Source: Atlantibacter hermannii
Lineage (GTDB): Bacteria; Pseudomonadota; Gammaproteobacteria; Enterobacterales; Enterobacteriaceae
Length of the DNA: 64,000 bases
Assembly (NCBI GenBank): GCA_900635495.1
Contig: LR134136.1
Location: forward strand, 3,534,001 to 3,598,000
Reading direction: 5' to 3'
The translations under genes were made by a program, and so were the position numbers. Of this stretch, positions 45,129 through 55,650 are shown piece by piece; the first letter of the stretch is position 1; each line of letters begins with the position of its first letter. The notes below the pieces were generated by a model, which was given only the letters and a program-made list of their open reading frames with translations, searched no databases and was not told where the DNA came from.

Positions 45129-46427
45129 TTACGCCTGGCCTTTCACTTCTTTCAGACCGTTGAACGGTGCGCGGTCACCCAGTGCTTCTTCGATACGAAT
45201 CAGCTGGTTGTACTTAGCAACGCGGTCAGAACGGCTCATGGAACCAGTTTTGATCTGGCCTGCAGCGGTGCCCACAGCCAGGTCGGCAATGGTCGCGTCT
45301 TCAGTTTCGCCAGAACGGTGAGAAATAACGGCAGTGTAGCCGGCATCTTTCGCCATCTTGATTGCAGCCAGAGTTTCAGTCAGAGAACCGATCTGGTTGA
45401 ATTTGATCAGGATGGAGTTAGCGATGCCTTTCTCGATACCTTCTTTCAGGATCTTGGTGTTGGTTACGAACAGGTCGTCACCAACCAGCTGGATTTTGTC
45501 GCCCAGCACTTTGGTCTGGTAAGCAAAACCATCCCAGTCAGACTCGTCCAGACCATCTTCGATGGACACGATCGGGTACTGTTTGGTCAGTTCTTCCAGG
45601 AAGTGAGTGAACTCTTCAGAAGTGAAGGCTTTGTTGCCTTCGCCAGCCAGAACGTATTTACCGTCTTTGTAGAATTCAGAAGCTGCGCAGTCCATCGCCA
45701 GAGTAACGTCTTTACCCAGTTCGTAGCCTGCTGCTTTTACCGCTTCAGCGATAACAGCCAGCGCTTCGGCGTTGGAGCCCAGGTTCGGCGCGTAGCCGCC
45801 TTCGTCGCCCACAGCGGTGTTCATGCCTTTAGACTTCAGCACTTTTGCCAGGTTGTGGAACACTTCAGAACCGATACGTACCGCTTCTTTCAGGGTTTTC
45901 GCGCCAACCGGTTGAATCATAAATTCCTGGATATCAACGTTGTTGTCAGCGTGCTCACCACCGTTGATGATGTTCATCATCGGCAGCGGCATAGAGAATT
46001 TACCCGGGGTGCCGTTCAGTTCAGCGATGTGCTCATACAGCGGCATGCCTTTAGCGGCAGCAGCAGCTTTAGCAGCAGCCAGAGAAACAGCCAGAATCGC
46101 GTTAGCGCCGAAGTTGGATTTGTTTTCGGTACCGTCCAGCTCGATCATGATTTTGTCGAGGTTAGCCTGGTCTTTAGCGTCTTTACCCAGCAGAGCCTGA
46201 GCAATCGGGCCGTTTACCGCGCCAACAGCTTTGGTTACGCCTTTGCCCATGAAGCGGGATTTGTCGCCATCGCGCAGTTCCAGCGCTTCGCGGGAACCGG
46301 TAGAAGCACCTGACGGCGCAGCAGCCATACCTACAAAACCGCCTTCCAGGTGAACTTCTGCTTCAACAGTCGGGTTACCACGGGAGTCGATGATTTCACG
46401 ACCGATGATTTTAACGATTTTGGACAT
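45129..46427 (-). CDS. eno: Enolase Eno
   Basis: A 432-residue enolase, E. coli length; converts 2-phosphoglycerate to phosphoenolpyruvate and scaffolds the RNA degradosome. GAGASTGSREALELRDGD-type loop (APSGASTGSREA), the metal-ligand regions AMDCAASEF and VSIEDGLDESDWDG, and the signature LIKFNQIGSLTET with SHRSGETED are all present. It lies 82 bases downstream of pyrG. Codon usage is strongly biased, as for a highly expressed gene. Confidence 0.98.
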   Translation of the reverse strand: MSKIVKIIGREIIDSRGNPTVEAEVHLEGGFVGMAAAPSGASTGSREALELRDGDKSRFMGKGVTKAVGAVNGPIAQALLGKDAKDQANLDKIMIELDGTENKSNFGANAILAVSLAAAKAAAAAKGMPLYEHIAELNGTPGKFSMPLPMMNIINGGEHADNNVDIQEFMIQPVGAKTLKEAVRIGSEVFHNLAKVLKSKGMNTAVGDEGGYAPNLGSNAEALAVIAEAVKAAGYELGKDVTLAMDCAASEFYKDGKYVLAGEGNKAFTSEEFTHFLEELTKQYPIVSIEDGLDESDWDGFAYQTKVLGDKIQLVGDDLFVTNTKILKEGIEKGIANSILIKFNQIGSLTETLAAIKMAKDAGYTAVISHRSGETEDATIADLAVGTAAGQIKTGSMSRSDRVAKYNQLIRIEEALGDRAPFNGLKEVKGQA

Positions 46428-46509
46428 TAGATTTTCCTCTAGTCACAAGTTAACTAAAACTCCAGACAAACAGTGCACCGAAAAGGGTGCACTGCCGTAC
46501 TAACTCGTT

Positions 46510-48147
46510 TTACTTCGCCTGACGCTTCTGATACTCAGTTGCGGCCTTCACGAAGCCTGCAAACAGTGGGTGTCCATCACGCGGTGTGGAGGTGAATTCC
46601 GGATGGAACTGACACGCCACAAACCAGGGGTGATTCGGCACTTCGATGATTTCGACCAGTTGATCATCGCCGGAACGACCCGCAACACGCAGACCCGCTG
46701 CTTCAATTTGTTTCAGTAACAGGTTGTTGACTTCATAACGATGACGGTGACGTTCAACGATGGTTGGTGCGCCGTACAGCTTGCGAACCAGGCTTTCATC
46801 ATCTAACTGGCACTGCTGTGCGCCCAGGCGCATGGTGCCGCCGAGGTCGCTCTTCTCAGAACGTACTTCGACATTGCCGTCTTCATCACGCCACTCCGTG
46901 ATAAGCGCCACGACAGGGTACTTACAGTCTGGCACAAATTCGGTTGAGTTGGCGTTGTCCATGTTTGCCACGTTACGGGCAAACTCAATCAAAGCAACCT
47001 GCATCCCCAGGCAAATGCCCAGGTAAGGAATATTGTTTTCACGCGCATAGCGCGCAGTGGCGATTTTGCCTTCCACGCCGCGATAGCCGAAGCCGCCAGG
47101 GATCAGGATCGCATCCAGACCTTTCAGCACTTCGTCGCCACGGGTTTCCACATCCTGCGAATCAATCAGCTTGATGTTGACCGTGACGCGGTTTTTCAGG
47201 CCGCCGTGTTTTAGCGCTTCAATCACCGATTTGTAGGCATCAGGCAATTCAATGTACTTGCCGACCATACCGATGGTTACTTCGCCCGCAGGATTGGCTT
47301 CTTCGTAAATCACCTGCTCCCATTCTGCCAGATTTGCCTCAGGGCAGTTCAAGCTGAATCGTTTACAAATATAATCGTCCAGCCCCTGTGATTTCAACAG
47401 GCCCGGAATTTTATAGATGGAATCGACGTCTTTCAGAGAAATAACCGCTTTTTCTGGAACGTTACAGAATAAAGCAATTTTGGCGCGTTCATTAGCAGGG
47501 ACTGCGCGATCGGAACGGCAAATCAGAATATCTGGCTGAATACCAATGGAAAGCAGCTCTTTAACAGAGTGCTGAGTCGGTTTGGTTTTCACTTCACCCG
47601 CCGCCGCCATATACGGAACCAGCGTCAGGTGCATATACATGGTGTGCTCGCGGCCCACTTCAACCGCCATCTGGCGAATCGCTTCAAGGAACGGCAGGGA
47701 TTCGATATCACCTACGGTACCGCCGATTTCCACCAGCACGACGTCATGGCCTTCGCCGCCTTCAAGAATGCGTTCTTTGATAGCATTAGTGATATGCGGG
47801 ATAACCTGAACGGTTGCGCCAAGATAGTCGCCACGACGTTCTTTACGCAGAACCTCGGAATAGATGCGACCTGTGGTGAAGTTGTTGCGACGCGACATAC
47901 GCGTGCGGATAAAACGCTCGTAGTGGCCGAGGTCTAAATCGGTTTCAGCGCCGTCTTCAGTAACGAACACTTCCCCGTGCTGGATAGGGCTCATGGTGCC
48001 CGGATCGACGTTAATATACGGATCCAGTTTCATGATAGTTACGTTGAGGCCACGGGCTTCAAGAATGGCTGCGAGGGAGGCTGCGGCAATGCCTTTACCC
48101 AGAGAGGAAACGACCCCGCCGGTCACAAAAATATAGTTCGTTGTCAT
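46510..48147 (-). CDS. pyrG: CTP synthase PyrG
   Basis: A 545-residue CTP synthase, full length; aminates UTP to CTP using glutamine. The N-terminal synthetase domain carries FVTGGVVSSLGKGIAAASL (ATP site) and the C-terminal class I amidotransferase carries YLGICLGMQVALIEFAR (nucleophile Cys) with the downstream His/Glu in CQFHPEFTS. It precedes eno on the same strand, as in E. coli. Confidence 0.98.
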   Translation of the reverse strand: MTTNYIFVTGGVVSSLGKGIAAASLAAILEARGLNVTIMKLDPYINVDPGTMSPIQHGEVFVTEDGAETDLDLGHYERFIRTRMSRRNNFTTGRIYSEVLRKERRGDYLGATVQVIPHITNAIKERILEGGEGHDVVLVEIGGTVGDIESLPFLEAIRQMAVEVGREHTMYMHLTLVPYMAAAGEVKTKPTQHSVKELLSIGIQPDILICRSDRAVPANERAKIALFCNVPEKAVISLKDVDSIYKIPGLLKSQGLDDYICKRFSLNCPEANLAEWEQVIYEEANPAGEVTIGMVGKYIELPDAYKSVIEALKHGGLKNRVTVNIKLIDSQDVETRGDEVLKGLDAILIPGGFGYRGVEGKIATARYARENNIPYLGICLGMQVALIEFARNVANMDNANSTEFVPDCKYPVVALITEWRDEDGNVEVRSEKSDLGGTMRLGAQQCQLDDESLVRKLYGAPTIVERHRHRYEVNNLLLKQIEAAGLRVAGRSGDDQLVEIIEVPNHPWFVACQFHPEFTSTPRDGHPLFAGFVKAATEYQKRQAK

Positions 48148-48371
48148 GCTGAACCTGAGAAGTTAGGTTTAAAGACGATGGAATACCAGGACGGGAAAGT
48201 AGTATACCCGAACACGCCGGGGCTCACAAACATTCATTCTCAGCAATCAACGCCAGACCTCGCTTAATAAAGCCGGAAGAAAATAGCCTGTCTGGAATAA
48301 ATGTTTTTGACGTAAATCAAGCGCTTGTCAGTTACGTTTTGCAACAACAAGCACTTGATCGCAAAAAATGT

Positions 48372-49163
48372 TTAATAATCAGATTCCTGGCTTTTTACCT
48401 CGCACCAGGCGGCTTCCATCTGATCGAGCGTTGCGTCTTCCAGTTTCAGGCCCTGCGCGGCAATAATCTTTTCCACCTCGCGAAAGCGGCGCTCGAATTT
48501 GCGGTTGGCCTTCTGCAAGGCTATCTCCGCTTTACTGCCCAGATGACGGGACAGGTTCACCGTAGCAAACAGCAAATCGCCAATCTCTTCTTCCAGTTTC
48601 GCCTCATCCACCACCGCCTGATTCGCTTCATGCATCACTTCATCCAGCTCTTCATGCACTTTGTCCACCACCGGGCCGAGGGTGGTCCAGTCAAACCCTA
48701 CTGCCGCGCAGCGTTTCTGGATTTTATAAGCGCGCATCAGCGCAGGCAGGCTTTCCGGAATATCATCCAGCGTGGAATGTTGGGCTTTTTCTGCCCGTTC
48801 CGCGCTTTTGGTTTTTTCCCAGTTCGCCAGCACCTGTTCACTGTCGGTAAAATTCGCATCGCCAAAGATATGGGGATGACGGCGCTCCAGTTTGTCGCTG
48901 ATCGCCCGACAAATCTCGTTGAAATCAAAGCGCCCCTGCTCTTCCGCCATCCGGGCGTAAAACACCACCTGAAACAGTAAATCGCCCAGCTCGCCGCGCA
49001 AATCGTCGAAGTCCTCACGCGCAATCGCGTCCAGCACTTCGTACGTTTCTTCCAGAGTGTAAGGGGCAATGGTGGCGAAGGTCTGGGCTTTATCCCACGG
49101 GCAGCCGGTTTGCGGGTCGCGCAGGCGTTGCATAATGCCCAACAGGCGATCGAGTTGATTCAT
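48372..49163 (-). CDS. mazG: Nucleoside triphosphate pyrophosphohydrolase MazG
   Basis: A 263-residue MazG, E. coli length, with two tandem all-alpha NTP-PPase domains. The acidic metal site is in TLEETYEVLDAI...DLRGELGDLLFQVVFYARMAEE; the second domain has KLEEEIGDLLFATVNLSRHLG. It hydrolyses NTPs and dNTPs and tempers ppGpp signalling. The start MNQLDRLLGIM at 49163 is chosen over an in-frame start at 49220. It directly follows relA; the mazEF toxin-antitoxin pair of E. coli is not between them. Confidence 0.95.
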   Translation of the reverse strand: MNQLDRLLGIMQRLRDPQTGCPWDKAQTFATIAPYTLEETYEVLDAIAREDFDDLRGELGDLLFQVVFYARMAEEQGRFDFNEICRAISDKLERRHPHIFGDANFTDSEQVLANWEKTKSAERAEKAQHSTLDDIPESLPALMRAYKIQKRCAAVGFDWTTLGPVVDKVHEELDEVMHEANQAVVDEAKLEEEIGDLLFATVNLSRHLGSKAEIALQKANRKFERRFREVEKIIAAQGLKLEDATLDQMEAAWCEVKSQESDY

Positions 49164-49242
49164 GATGAGATCCTTGACTAAGAAAAAACGGGGGCGCAGC
49201 GGGTTTACGCTACGCCCCATCCCCGACGACGGGGAGAGAGGA

Positions 49243-51470
49243 TTAGCCGTGCAGACGGCGGGCGTCGATAACGTCAGGCACCTGATTCAGTTTGCCCAGT
49301 ACGCGCCCCAATACCTGCAGGTTGTAGATTTCTATGTCCATGTCGATGGTCGCCACTTGCTGCTTCGTATCGCTGCGGCTGGCTACGCCAAGCACATTGA
49401 CTTTTTCGTTGGCCAGTATCGTGGTGATATCGCGCAACAGCCCGCTGCGATCGTTGGCCGTCACGCGCACCACCAGTGAATAGCCAGCGGAGTAACTTTC
49501 GCCCCACACCGCGTCGACAATGCGTTCCGGCGCATGCGACTGCAACTCGGTGAGCTGGTCACAGTCGGCGCGATGGATAGAAATACCGCGTCCCTGGGTG
49601 ATAAATCCGACAATATCATCCCCCGGAATTGGCTGGCAGCAGCGAGCGATGTGATGCATCAGATTCCCCACGCCTTCCACCACCACGCGACCATTATCTT
49701 TACTACGGTTTTGCGGCTGGAACGTTTTCTGCTTGAGCTGCTTCAACGCCGCCGCATCCTGCTCGGCCGCGCTCGGCTTATTGAATTTCGATTGCAGGAA
49801 ATTAATCATCTGATTGAGACGGATATCCCCGCCGCCAATCGCTGCCAGCAACTCTTCCACTTCATTAAAGTTGTAACGTGGCAGCAGATGTTTTTCCGCT
49901 TCCTTCAGGCTGATGCCGAGATGCGCCAGTTCGTCGTCGAGGATCTGGCGACCGGCAAGAATGTTTTTGTCGCGATCCTGTTTACGGAACCAGTTATGGA
50001 TTTTGGCGCGCCCGCGGCTGGTGGTGACATAGCCCAGATTGGGGTTCAGCCAGTCGCGGCTCGGGTTCGGCTGCTTCTGGGTGATGATTTCGATCTGATC
50101 GCCCATTTGCAGCTGATAGGTAAAGGGAACGATGCGCCCGCCGATTTTTGCCCCGATGCAGCGATGCCCCACGTCGCTGTGAATGTGATAGGCGAAGTCC
50201 AGCGGCGTTGAGCCTGCGGGCAGATCCACCACATCGCCTTTCGGCGTAAACACATACACGCGATCGTCAAACACCTGGCTGCGGACCTCATCGAGCATCT
50301 CGCCGGAGTCGGCCATCTCTTCCTGCCACGCAATCAGCTTACGCAGCCAGGCGATGCGGTCCTCATAACCGGCGTGACCGCCGCTAACGGTGCCTTCTTT
50401 ATATTTCCAGTGCGCGGCAACGCCCAGTTCGGCGTCTTCATGCATCTGACGGGTACGAATTTGGATCTCTACCGTTTTGCCGCCAGGGCCGAGCACCACG
50501 GTATGAATGGACTGATAGCCGTTCGGTTTCGGGTTCGCCACATAGTCATCGAACTCATCAGGCAGATGACGGAATAACGTATGAACGATACCCAGCGAGG
50601 CGTAGCAGTCCTGCAAGCGCTCCGCCACGATGCGCACCGCGCGCACATCAAACAGCTCATCAAACGCGAGGTGTTTTTTCTGCATTTTGCGCCAGATGCT
50701 GTAGATATGCTTCGGACGGCCATAAACCTCGGCTTTTACGCCTTCTTCTTTAATCGATTTGCGGATCAGTCCTACGAACTCGTCGATGTAGTGTTCGCGA
50801 TCGATCCGCCGCTCGTGCAGCAATTTAGCGATGCGTTTATATTCTGCCGGGCGCAGGTAGCGGAAGCAGTAATCCTCCAGCTCCCATTTCAACTGACCAA
50901 TGCCTAACCGGTTAGCCAGCGGGGCGTAAATATTGGTGCACTCTTTCGCCGCCAGGACGCGTTCGTCTTCCGGCGCGTCTTTGACTTCGCGCAGATGGGC
51001 GATACGCTCAGCCAGCTTGATTACCACGCAGCGGAAATCATCCACCATCGCCAGCAGCATGCGGCGCACGTTATCGACCTGTTCGGAAGAGACGGAATCA
51101 TTGTGGGTGGCTTTAAGCTGGCGGATAGCGTCCATATCGCGCACGCCATGGATCAGGGTGACGATGGATTTGCCGACGCTCTCTTCGAGCACCTCTTCGC
51201 TGACCACGTCTGCGTCGGCGATGGGGAATAACAGCGCGGCGCGCAACGTATCGCTATCCATGCTTAACATGGAGAGGATTTCCACCATTTCGACGCCGCG
51301 CCACAGCAAAAGCTCCGCTTGCGGATGCCCTTTAGTAAGCTGCTCGCAATACGCCCAAGTTTCGGTTAAGCGTTCACACGACTGCTGGTTATTGATGCCA
51401 AGACTCGCGACCCATTTTTCATGTCAAATTCACCAGCTTTATTGAGATGTGCACTTCTTACCGCAACCAT
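49243..51470 (-). CDS. relA: GTP pyrophosphokinase RelA (frame broken near codon 17)
   Basis: Ribosome-associated (p)ppGpp synthetase of the stringent response. ATG 51470 after GGAGAGGACA reads MVAVRSAHLNKAGEFD, then one G is missing (plus strand 51420, in the ATG GAA region); restoring it gives EKWVASLGINNQQSCERLTETWAYC and 742 residues (744 in E. coli). Order: degenerate HD domain, synthetase domain with VYGRPKHIYSIWRKMQKK and NPKPNGYQSIHTVV, TGS (YVFTPKGDVVDLPAGSTPLDFAYHIH), a conserved-Cys region (ARCCQPIPGD) and C-terminal ACT. The long downstream frame could otherwise start at 51309. Confidence 0.93.
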
Positions 51471-51511
51471 TGTCCTCTCCTTCAGGGACGCGCTGGCCTG
51501 CTAACAGACCT

Positions 51512-52813
51512 TCACTCATGCCGTACAAACAGCACCATAGACTCCAGATGCCCAGTGTGGGGGAACATATCCAACATCGCCAACTGCTGAATGTGGTATC
51601 CCGCCCGCAGTAATTCTTCGCTATCCCGCGCAAGCGTTGCCGGATTACAGGAAACATAGACCACGCGACGCGGCATTAATTTCACAACATGCTGCATCAC
51701 GCCCGGCGCGCCCGCCCTGGCCGGGTCCAGCAATATCTTATCAAATCCCTGCGCTGCCCAGGGCTGACGGGTAACATCTTCTTCCAAATTTTCATGAAAA
51801 AAGATGACATTTTTCAGGCCATTACTCTCTGCGTTCCGTTGGGCCTTGGCAACCAGCGCCGGTACGCCTTCCACACCCACCACGCTTTGGGCGCGGCGGG
51901 CAAGCGGCAGCGTAAAATTGCCCATTCCGCAAAACAGATCCAGTACCCGGTCAGTCGGTTGCACATCCAGCCATTCCAGCGCCCGCGCCACCATCTGCTG
52001 ATTCACCGCATCATTCACCTGAATAAAGTCGCGCGGACTAAAGGTTAAGCGTAGACCGTCAGAATGATAGTAAGGCTCATCGCCGGTGATGTGTTCCAGC
52101 GCATCACTCTGCGGCGCTAAAAAGAGCGCAACGTCATGCTGATGCGAGAACTGTTCCAGTTTCTGTTTATCGTTCGCCGATAACGGCTCCGTATGACGCA
52201 ACACCATCAGCGGGCCGTTATCCGCCAGCACCAGTTCCACATGTCCCAGTCGCCGAACACCCTGTAAGCCATTCAGGCAGATCCGAAGCTCCGGCAGCAA
52301 CGCCTCAAGCCGGGGCACCATAACCGGGCATTGCCGGATATCCACCAGGTCGCTGGATGCCGCTTTACGAAATCCCATCTCTAAGGTTTGCGCACGTGAC
52401 AAATAATTCAAGCTTAACCGCGCACGGCGGCGATAGCCCCACTCCGGGCTGGCGATAATATTGTCAACGGGATGGTTCATCAGCCGCGCCAGGGACTGCG
52501 CTTTACTGCTTTGCTGGAGCGCAACGCTGGCATGTTGCTGCTGGCAGCCGCCGCATACGCCAAAATGCGGGCAGCGCGGCGTGACACGGGCCGGGCTGTC
52601 GGTGAGCCGTTTTTTTACCGTGGCATGTCCAAAATTGCGTTTGTCCTGAGTAAGCGTGACTTCTGCACACTCGCCGGGCAGTAGGCCGCTGATAAACAAT
52701 GCTTTCCCATCGTGCCGCGCCACGCCCTGGCCAAAGGGGTCAAGGTCGTTTACCGTTACGGTTATGATCTGACGCGTCGTCACGCGTCGCTTTGCAGAGT
52801 AGAATTGCGCCAT
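51512..52813 (-). CDS. rlmD: 23S rRNA (uracil1939-C5)-methyltransferase RlmD
   Basis: A 433-residue RlmD (RumA), E. coli length. An N-terminal TRAM domain (about 12-70), a 4Fe-4S motif in CPHFGVCGGCQQQH, the SAM-binding VLDLFCGMGNFTLPLA and the nucleophile/partner motif YVSCNPATLARDSE place it firmly. It methylates U1939 of 23S rRNA. It is divergent from barA. Confidence 0.97.
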   Translation of the reverse strand: MAQFYSAKRRVTTRQIITVTVNDLDPFGQGVARHDGKALFISGLLPGECAEVTLTQDKRNFGHATVKKRLTDSPARVTPRCPHFGVCGGCQQQHASVALQQSSKAQSLARLMNHPVDNIIASPEWGYRRRARLSLNYLSRAQTLEMGFRKAASSDLVDIRQCPVMVPRLEALLPELRICLNGLQGVRRLGHVELVLADNGPLMVLRHTEPLSANDKQKLEQFSHQHDVALFLAPQSDALEHITGDEPYYHSDGLRLTFSPRDFIQVNDAVNQQMVARALEWLDVQPTDRVLDLFCGMGNFTLPLARRAQSVVGVEGVPALVAKAQRNAESNGLKNVIFFHENLEEDVTRQPWAAQGFDKILLDPARAGAPGVMQHVVKLMPRRVVYVSCNPATLARDSEELLRAGYHIQQLAMLDMFPHTGHLESMVLFVRHE

Positions 52814-52868
52814 TGCCTACACGTATTCATTAAACTAAGTGACGCTGATTGTCCCATAACGGAAGCCC

Positions 52869-55622
52869 ATGACCAACTACAGCCTGCGGGCACGCATGAT
52901 GATTCTGATCCTGGCGCCAACCGTGCTTATCGGGTTGCTGCTGAGTATTTTCTTTGTCGTCCACCGCTATCACGATTTACAACGCCAGTTGGAAGACGCT
53001 GGAGCCAGCATTATTGAGCCGCTGGCGGTATCCAGCGAATATGGCATTAACCAGAATAACCGCGAATCCACCCGCCAGCTCATCAGCGTTTTGCACCGCC
53101 GCCATTCGGATATCGTGCGGGCTATCTCGGTATACGATCGGAATAATAACCTGTTCGTGACCTCAAACGCCCATGCGAAAAGCGAGATTCTCCAGCTTCC
53201 GCCAGGCAGCGCGCTACCGAAAGAACTGACCGCTCACCGTCAGGGCACGATGTTGATTATGCGCACGCCCATCATCTCAGAAAGCTATTCGTCAGATGAG
53301 TCAGCCTCAACGGACGCTAAGCCCGATGGGAATATGCTGGGCTACGTGGCGCTGGAGATGGATCTCAGTTCGGTACGCCTGCAACAATATAAAGAGATGT
53401 TCGTCTCGGTATTAATGCTGCTGCTTTGCATATTGTGCGCGATGATTTTTGCCTGGCGGTTGATGCGTGACGTGACCAGCCCGATCCGCAATATGGTGAA
53501 TACCGTTGACCGTATCCGGCGCGGGCAACTGGACAGCCGCGTGGAAGGTTTCATGCTGGGCGAGCTGGATATGTTGAAAAACGGCATTAACTCGATGGCG
53601 ATGTCGCTGGCGGCTTATCACGAAGAGATGCAGCACAACGTCGATCAGGCGACGTCCGATCTGCGGGAGACGCTGGAGCAGATGGAAATCCAGAACGTCG
53701 AACTGGATTTAGCCAAAAAACGCGCCCAGGAAGCCGCACGTATCAAATCGGAATTCCTGGCTAATATGTCCCATGAATTGCGTACCCCGCTCAATGGCGT
53801 CATCGGCTTTACCCGTCTGACGCTGAAAACAGACCTCAATCCTACCCAGCGCGATCACCTTAATACGATTGAACGTTCGGCCAATAATCTGCTGGCCATT
53901 ATTAATGATGTGCTGGATTTCTCGAAGCTGGAGGCGGGCAAACTCATCCTTGAAAGCATCCCGTTCCTGCTTCGCAACACCCTGGATGAGGTGATGACGC
54001 TGCTGGCCCATTCGGCGCACGATAAAGGCCTTGAGCTCACCATCAATATTAAAAACGATGTGCCGGATAATGTGATTGGCGATCCGCTGCGCCTGCAACA
54101 GGTGCTCACCAATCTGGTGGGAAATGCCATTAAATTTACCGAAAGCGGCAATATCGATATTTTTGTCGAGAAGCGGGCTATCAGCCACAGCAAAGTGCAG
54201 ATTGAAGTGCAAATCCGCGACACCGGCATCGGTATTCCTGAACGCGATCAGTCGCGATTGTTCCAGGCATTCCGTCAGGCGGATGCGAGTATTTCCCGCC
54301 GCCATGGGGGGACCGGGCTGGGTCTGGTCATCACCCAGCGGCTGGTAAACGAAATGGGCGGAGAAATATCTTTTCATAGCCAGCCAAACCGCGGCTCGAC
54401 CTTCTGGTTCCATATCAATCTGGATTTGAACCAGAACGTCGTGGTTGATCGCCAGACCACTGAAAATCTTGCCGGACGGCGTATCGCCTATATCGAGCCT
54501 AATCCCAGCGCCGCGCAAAGCACCCTGGGTATCTTAGCCACCACGCCGCTGACCGTCATATACAGCCCGACGTTTGCCGGCCTGACGGACGATCACTACG
54601 ACATTCTGCTTTACGCCACATCGGTGACCCAACGCGAGCCGCTGACCATGCAGCACGAACTGCTGGCTAAAGCCGCGACGATGACGGATTGCCTGTTGCT
54701 GGCCCTTCCCTGCCATGCCCAGGTGGATGCCGAGGCGTTGAAAAAAGAGGGCGCGGCAGGCTGTTTACTGAAACCCATTACCGAAACGCGGCTTATTCCG
54801 CTGTTGCTGGAACACTGCCCCAATGGTCAGCCCGCGCTTCGCCCGGTTGATGAGCAGGGCAAATTGCCCATGACGGTCATGGCCGTGGATGACAACCCGG
54901 CAAACCTGAAGCTCATCGCCGCGTTGCTGGAGGATCATGTTCAGCACATTGAGCTGTGCGACAGCGGGCTTCAGGCGCTTGAGCGGGCCAAAGCACAACC
55001 GCTGGATCTGATCCTGATGGATATCCAGATGCCGGAAATGGACGGCATCCGCGCCTGTGAACTGATTCGCCAGTTGCCCCATCACCAGCATACGCCGGTG
55101 ATTGCGGTCACCGCCCACGCCATGGCCGGACAAAAAGAGAAGCTGCTGGCGGCAGGCATGAATGACTATCTCGCGAAGCCGATTGAAGAAGAGAAACTGC
55201 GCGCCCTGCTGCTGCGTTATCAGCCCGGCCAGGTGGTTGCCAGCCAGCCCGCGCCAGCGATAGCAAATGTTGATCCGCAACCCGATGTCACCCTCGACTG
55301 GCAACTGGCGTTGCGCCAGGCGGCCAATAAACCCGAGCTGGCCAGAGAGTTGCTGCATATGCTGCTGGAATTCCTGCCAGAGGTGCGTAACACCCTTGAA
55401 GAGCAACTGGTGGGTGAAAAACCAGAAGGTCTGGTGGAGATCATTCATAAACTCCACGGCAGTACAGGCTATAGCGGCGTTCCTCGCCTAAAGAAACTGT
55501 GTCATTTGATTGAACAGCAGTTACGCAGCGGGACGCCTGCGACGGAACTGGAGCCGGAAATGCTGGAACTGCTTGATGAAATGGATAACGTGGCGCGGGA
55601 AGCGCGGAAAATCTTAGGGTGA
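52869..55622 (+). CDS. barA: Tripartite sensor histidine kinase BarA
   Basis: A 917-residue hybrid kinase (918 in E. coli). Order: TM1 (about 10-31), periplasmic sensor, TM2 (about 175-198), HAMP, HisKA with the phospho-His in NMSHELRTPLNGVIGF (near 302), HATPase (DTGIGIPERDQ, GTGLGLVITQ), receiver with phospho-Asp in LDLILMDIQMPEMDG (near 717) and a C-terminal HPt with IHKLHGSTGYSGV (near 860). It phosphorylates UvrY, which activates csrB. Sensed ligands in E. coli are short-chain acids such as acetate and formate. Confidence 0.97.
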   Translation: MTNYSLRARMMILILAPTVLIGLLLSIFFVVHRYHDLQRQLEDAGASIIEPLAVSSEYGINQNNRESTRQLISVLHRRHSDIVRAISVYDRNNNLFVTSNAHAKSEILQLPPGSALPKELTAHRQGTMLIMRTPIISESYSSDESASTDAKPDGNMLGYVALEMDLSSVRLQQYKEMFVSVLMLLLCILCAMIFAWRLMRDVTSPIRNMVNTVDRIRRGQLDSRVEGFMLGELDMLKNGINSMAMSLAAYHEEMQHNVDQATSDLRETLEQMEIQNVELDLAKKRAQEAARIKSEFLANMSHELRTPLNGVIGFTRLTLKTDLNPTQRDHLNTIERSANNLLAIINDVLDFSKLEAGKLILESIPFLLRNTLDEVMTLLAHSAHDKGLELTINIKNDVPDNVIGDPLRLQQVLTNLVGNAIKFTESGNIDIFVEKRAISHSKVQIEVQIRDTGIGIPERDQSRLFQAFRQADASISRRHGGTGLGLVITQRLVNEMGGEISFHSQPNRGSTFWFHINLDLNQNVVVDRQTTENLAGRRIAYIEPNPSAAQSTLGILATTPLTVIYSPTFAGLTDDHYDILLYATSVTQREPLTMQHELLAKAATMTDCLLLALPCHAQVDAEALKKEGAAGCLLKPITETRLIPLLLEHCPNGQPALRPVDEQGKLPMTVMAVDDNPANLKLIAALLEDHVQHIELCDSGLQALERAKAQPLDLILMDIQMPEMDGIRACELIRQLPHHQHTPVIAVTAHAMAGQKEKLLAAGMNDYLAKPIEEEKLRALLLRYQPGQVVASQPAPAIANVDPQPDVTLDWQLALRQAANKPELARELLHMLLEFLPEVRNTLEEQLVGEKPEGLVEIIHKLHGSTGYSGVPRLKKLCHLIEQQLRSGTPATELEPEMLELLDEMDNVAREARKILG

Positions 55623-55646
55623 TCCTCTCCCGTATCAGGAGAGGAG
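55623..55646. terminator. Hairpin between barA and the glycerate kinase gene
   Basis: CCTCTCC (55624-55630), loop CGTATCA, GGAGAGG (55638-55644) between converging genes. It lacks a T tract, so its strength as a terminator is unclear. Confidence 0.5.
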
Positions 55647-55650
55647 ACGT

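Noticed and set aside
45111..46313. 400-codon open frame on the plus strand over eno
   Set aside because: It is antisense to enolase, which is conserved along its full length; the frame is open because of eno's strong codon bias. The peptide has no recognisable domain.
53709..54518. 269-codon frame opposite barA
   Set aside because: Antisense to the histidine kinase core, whose motifs are all intact.
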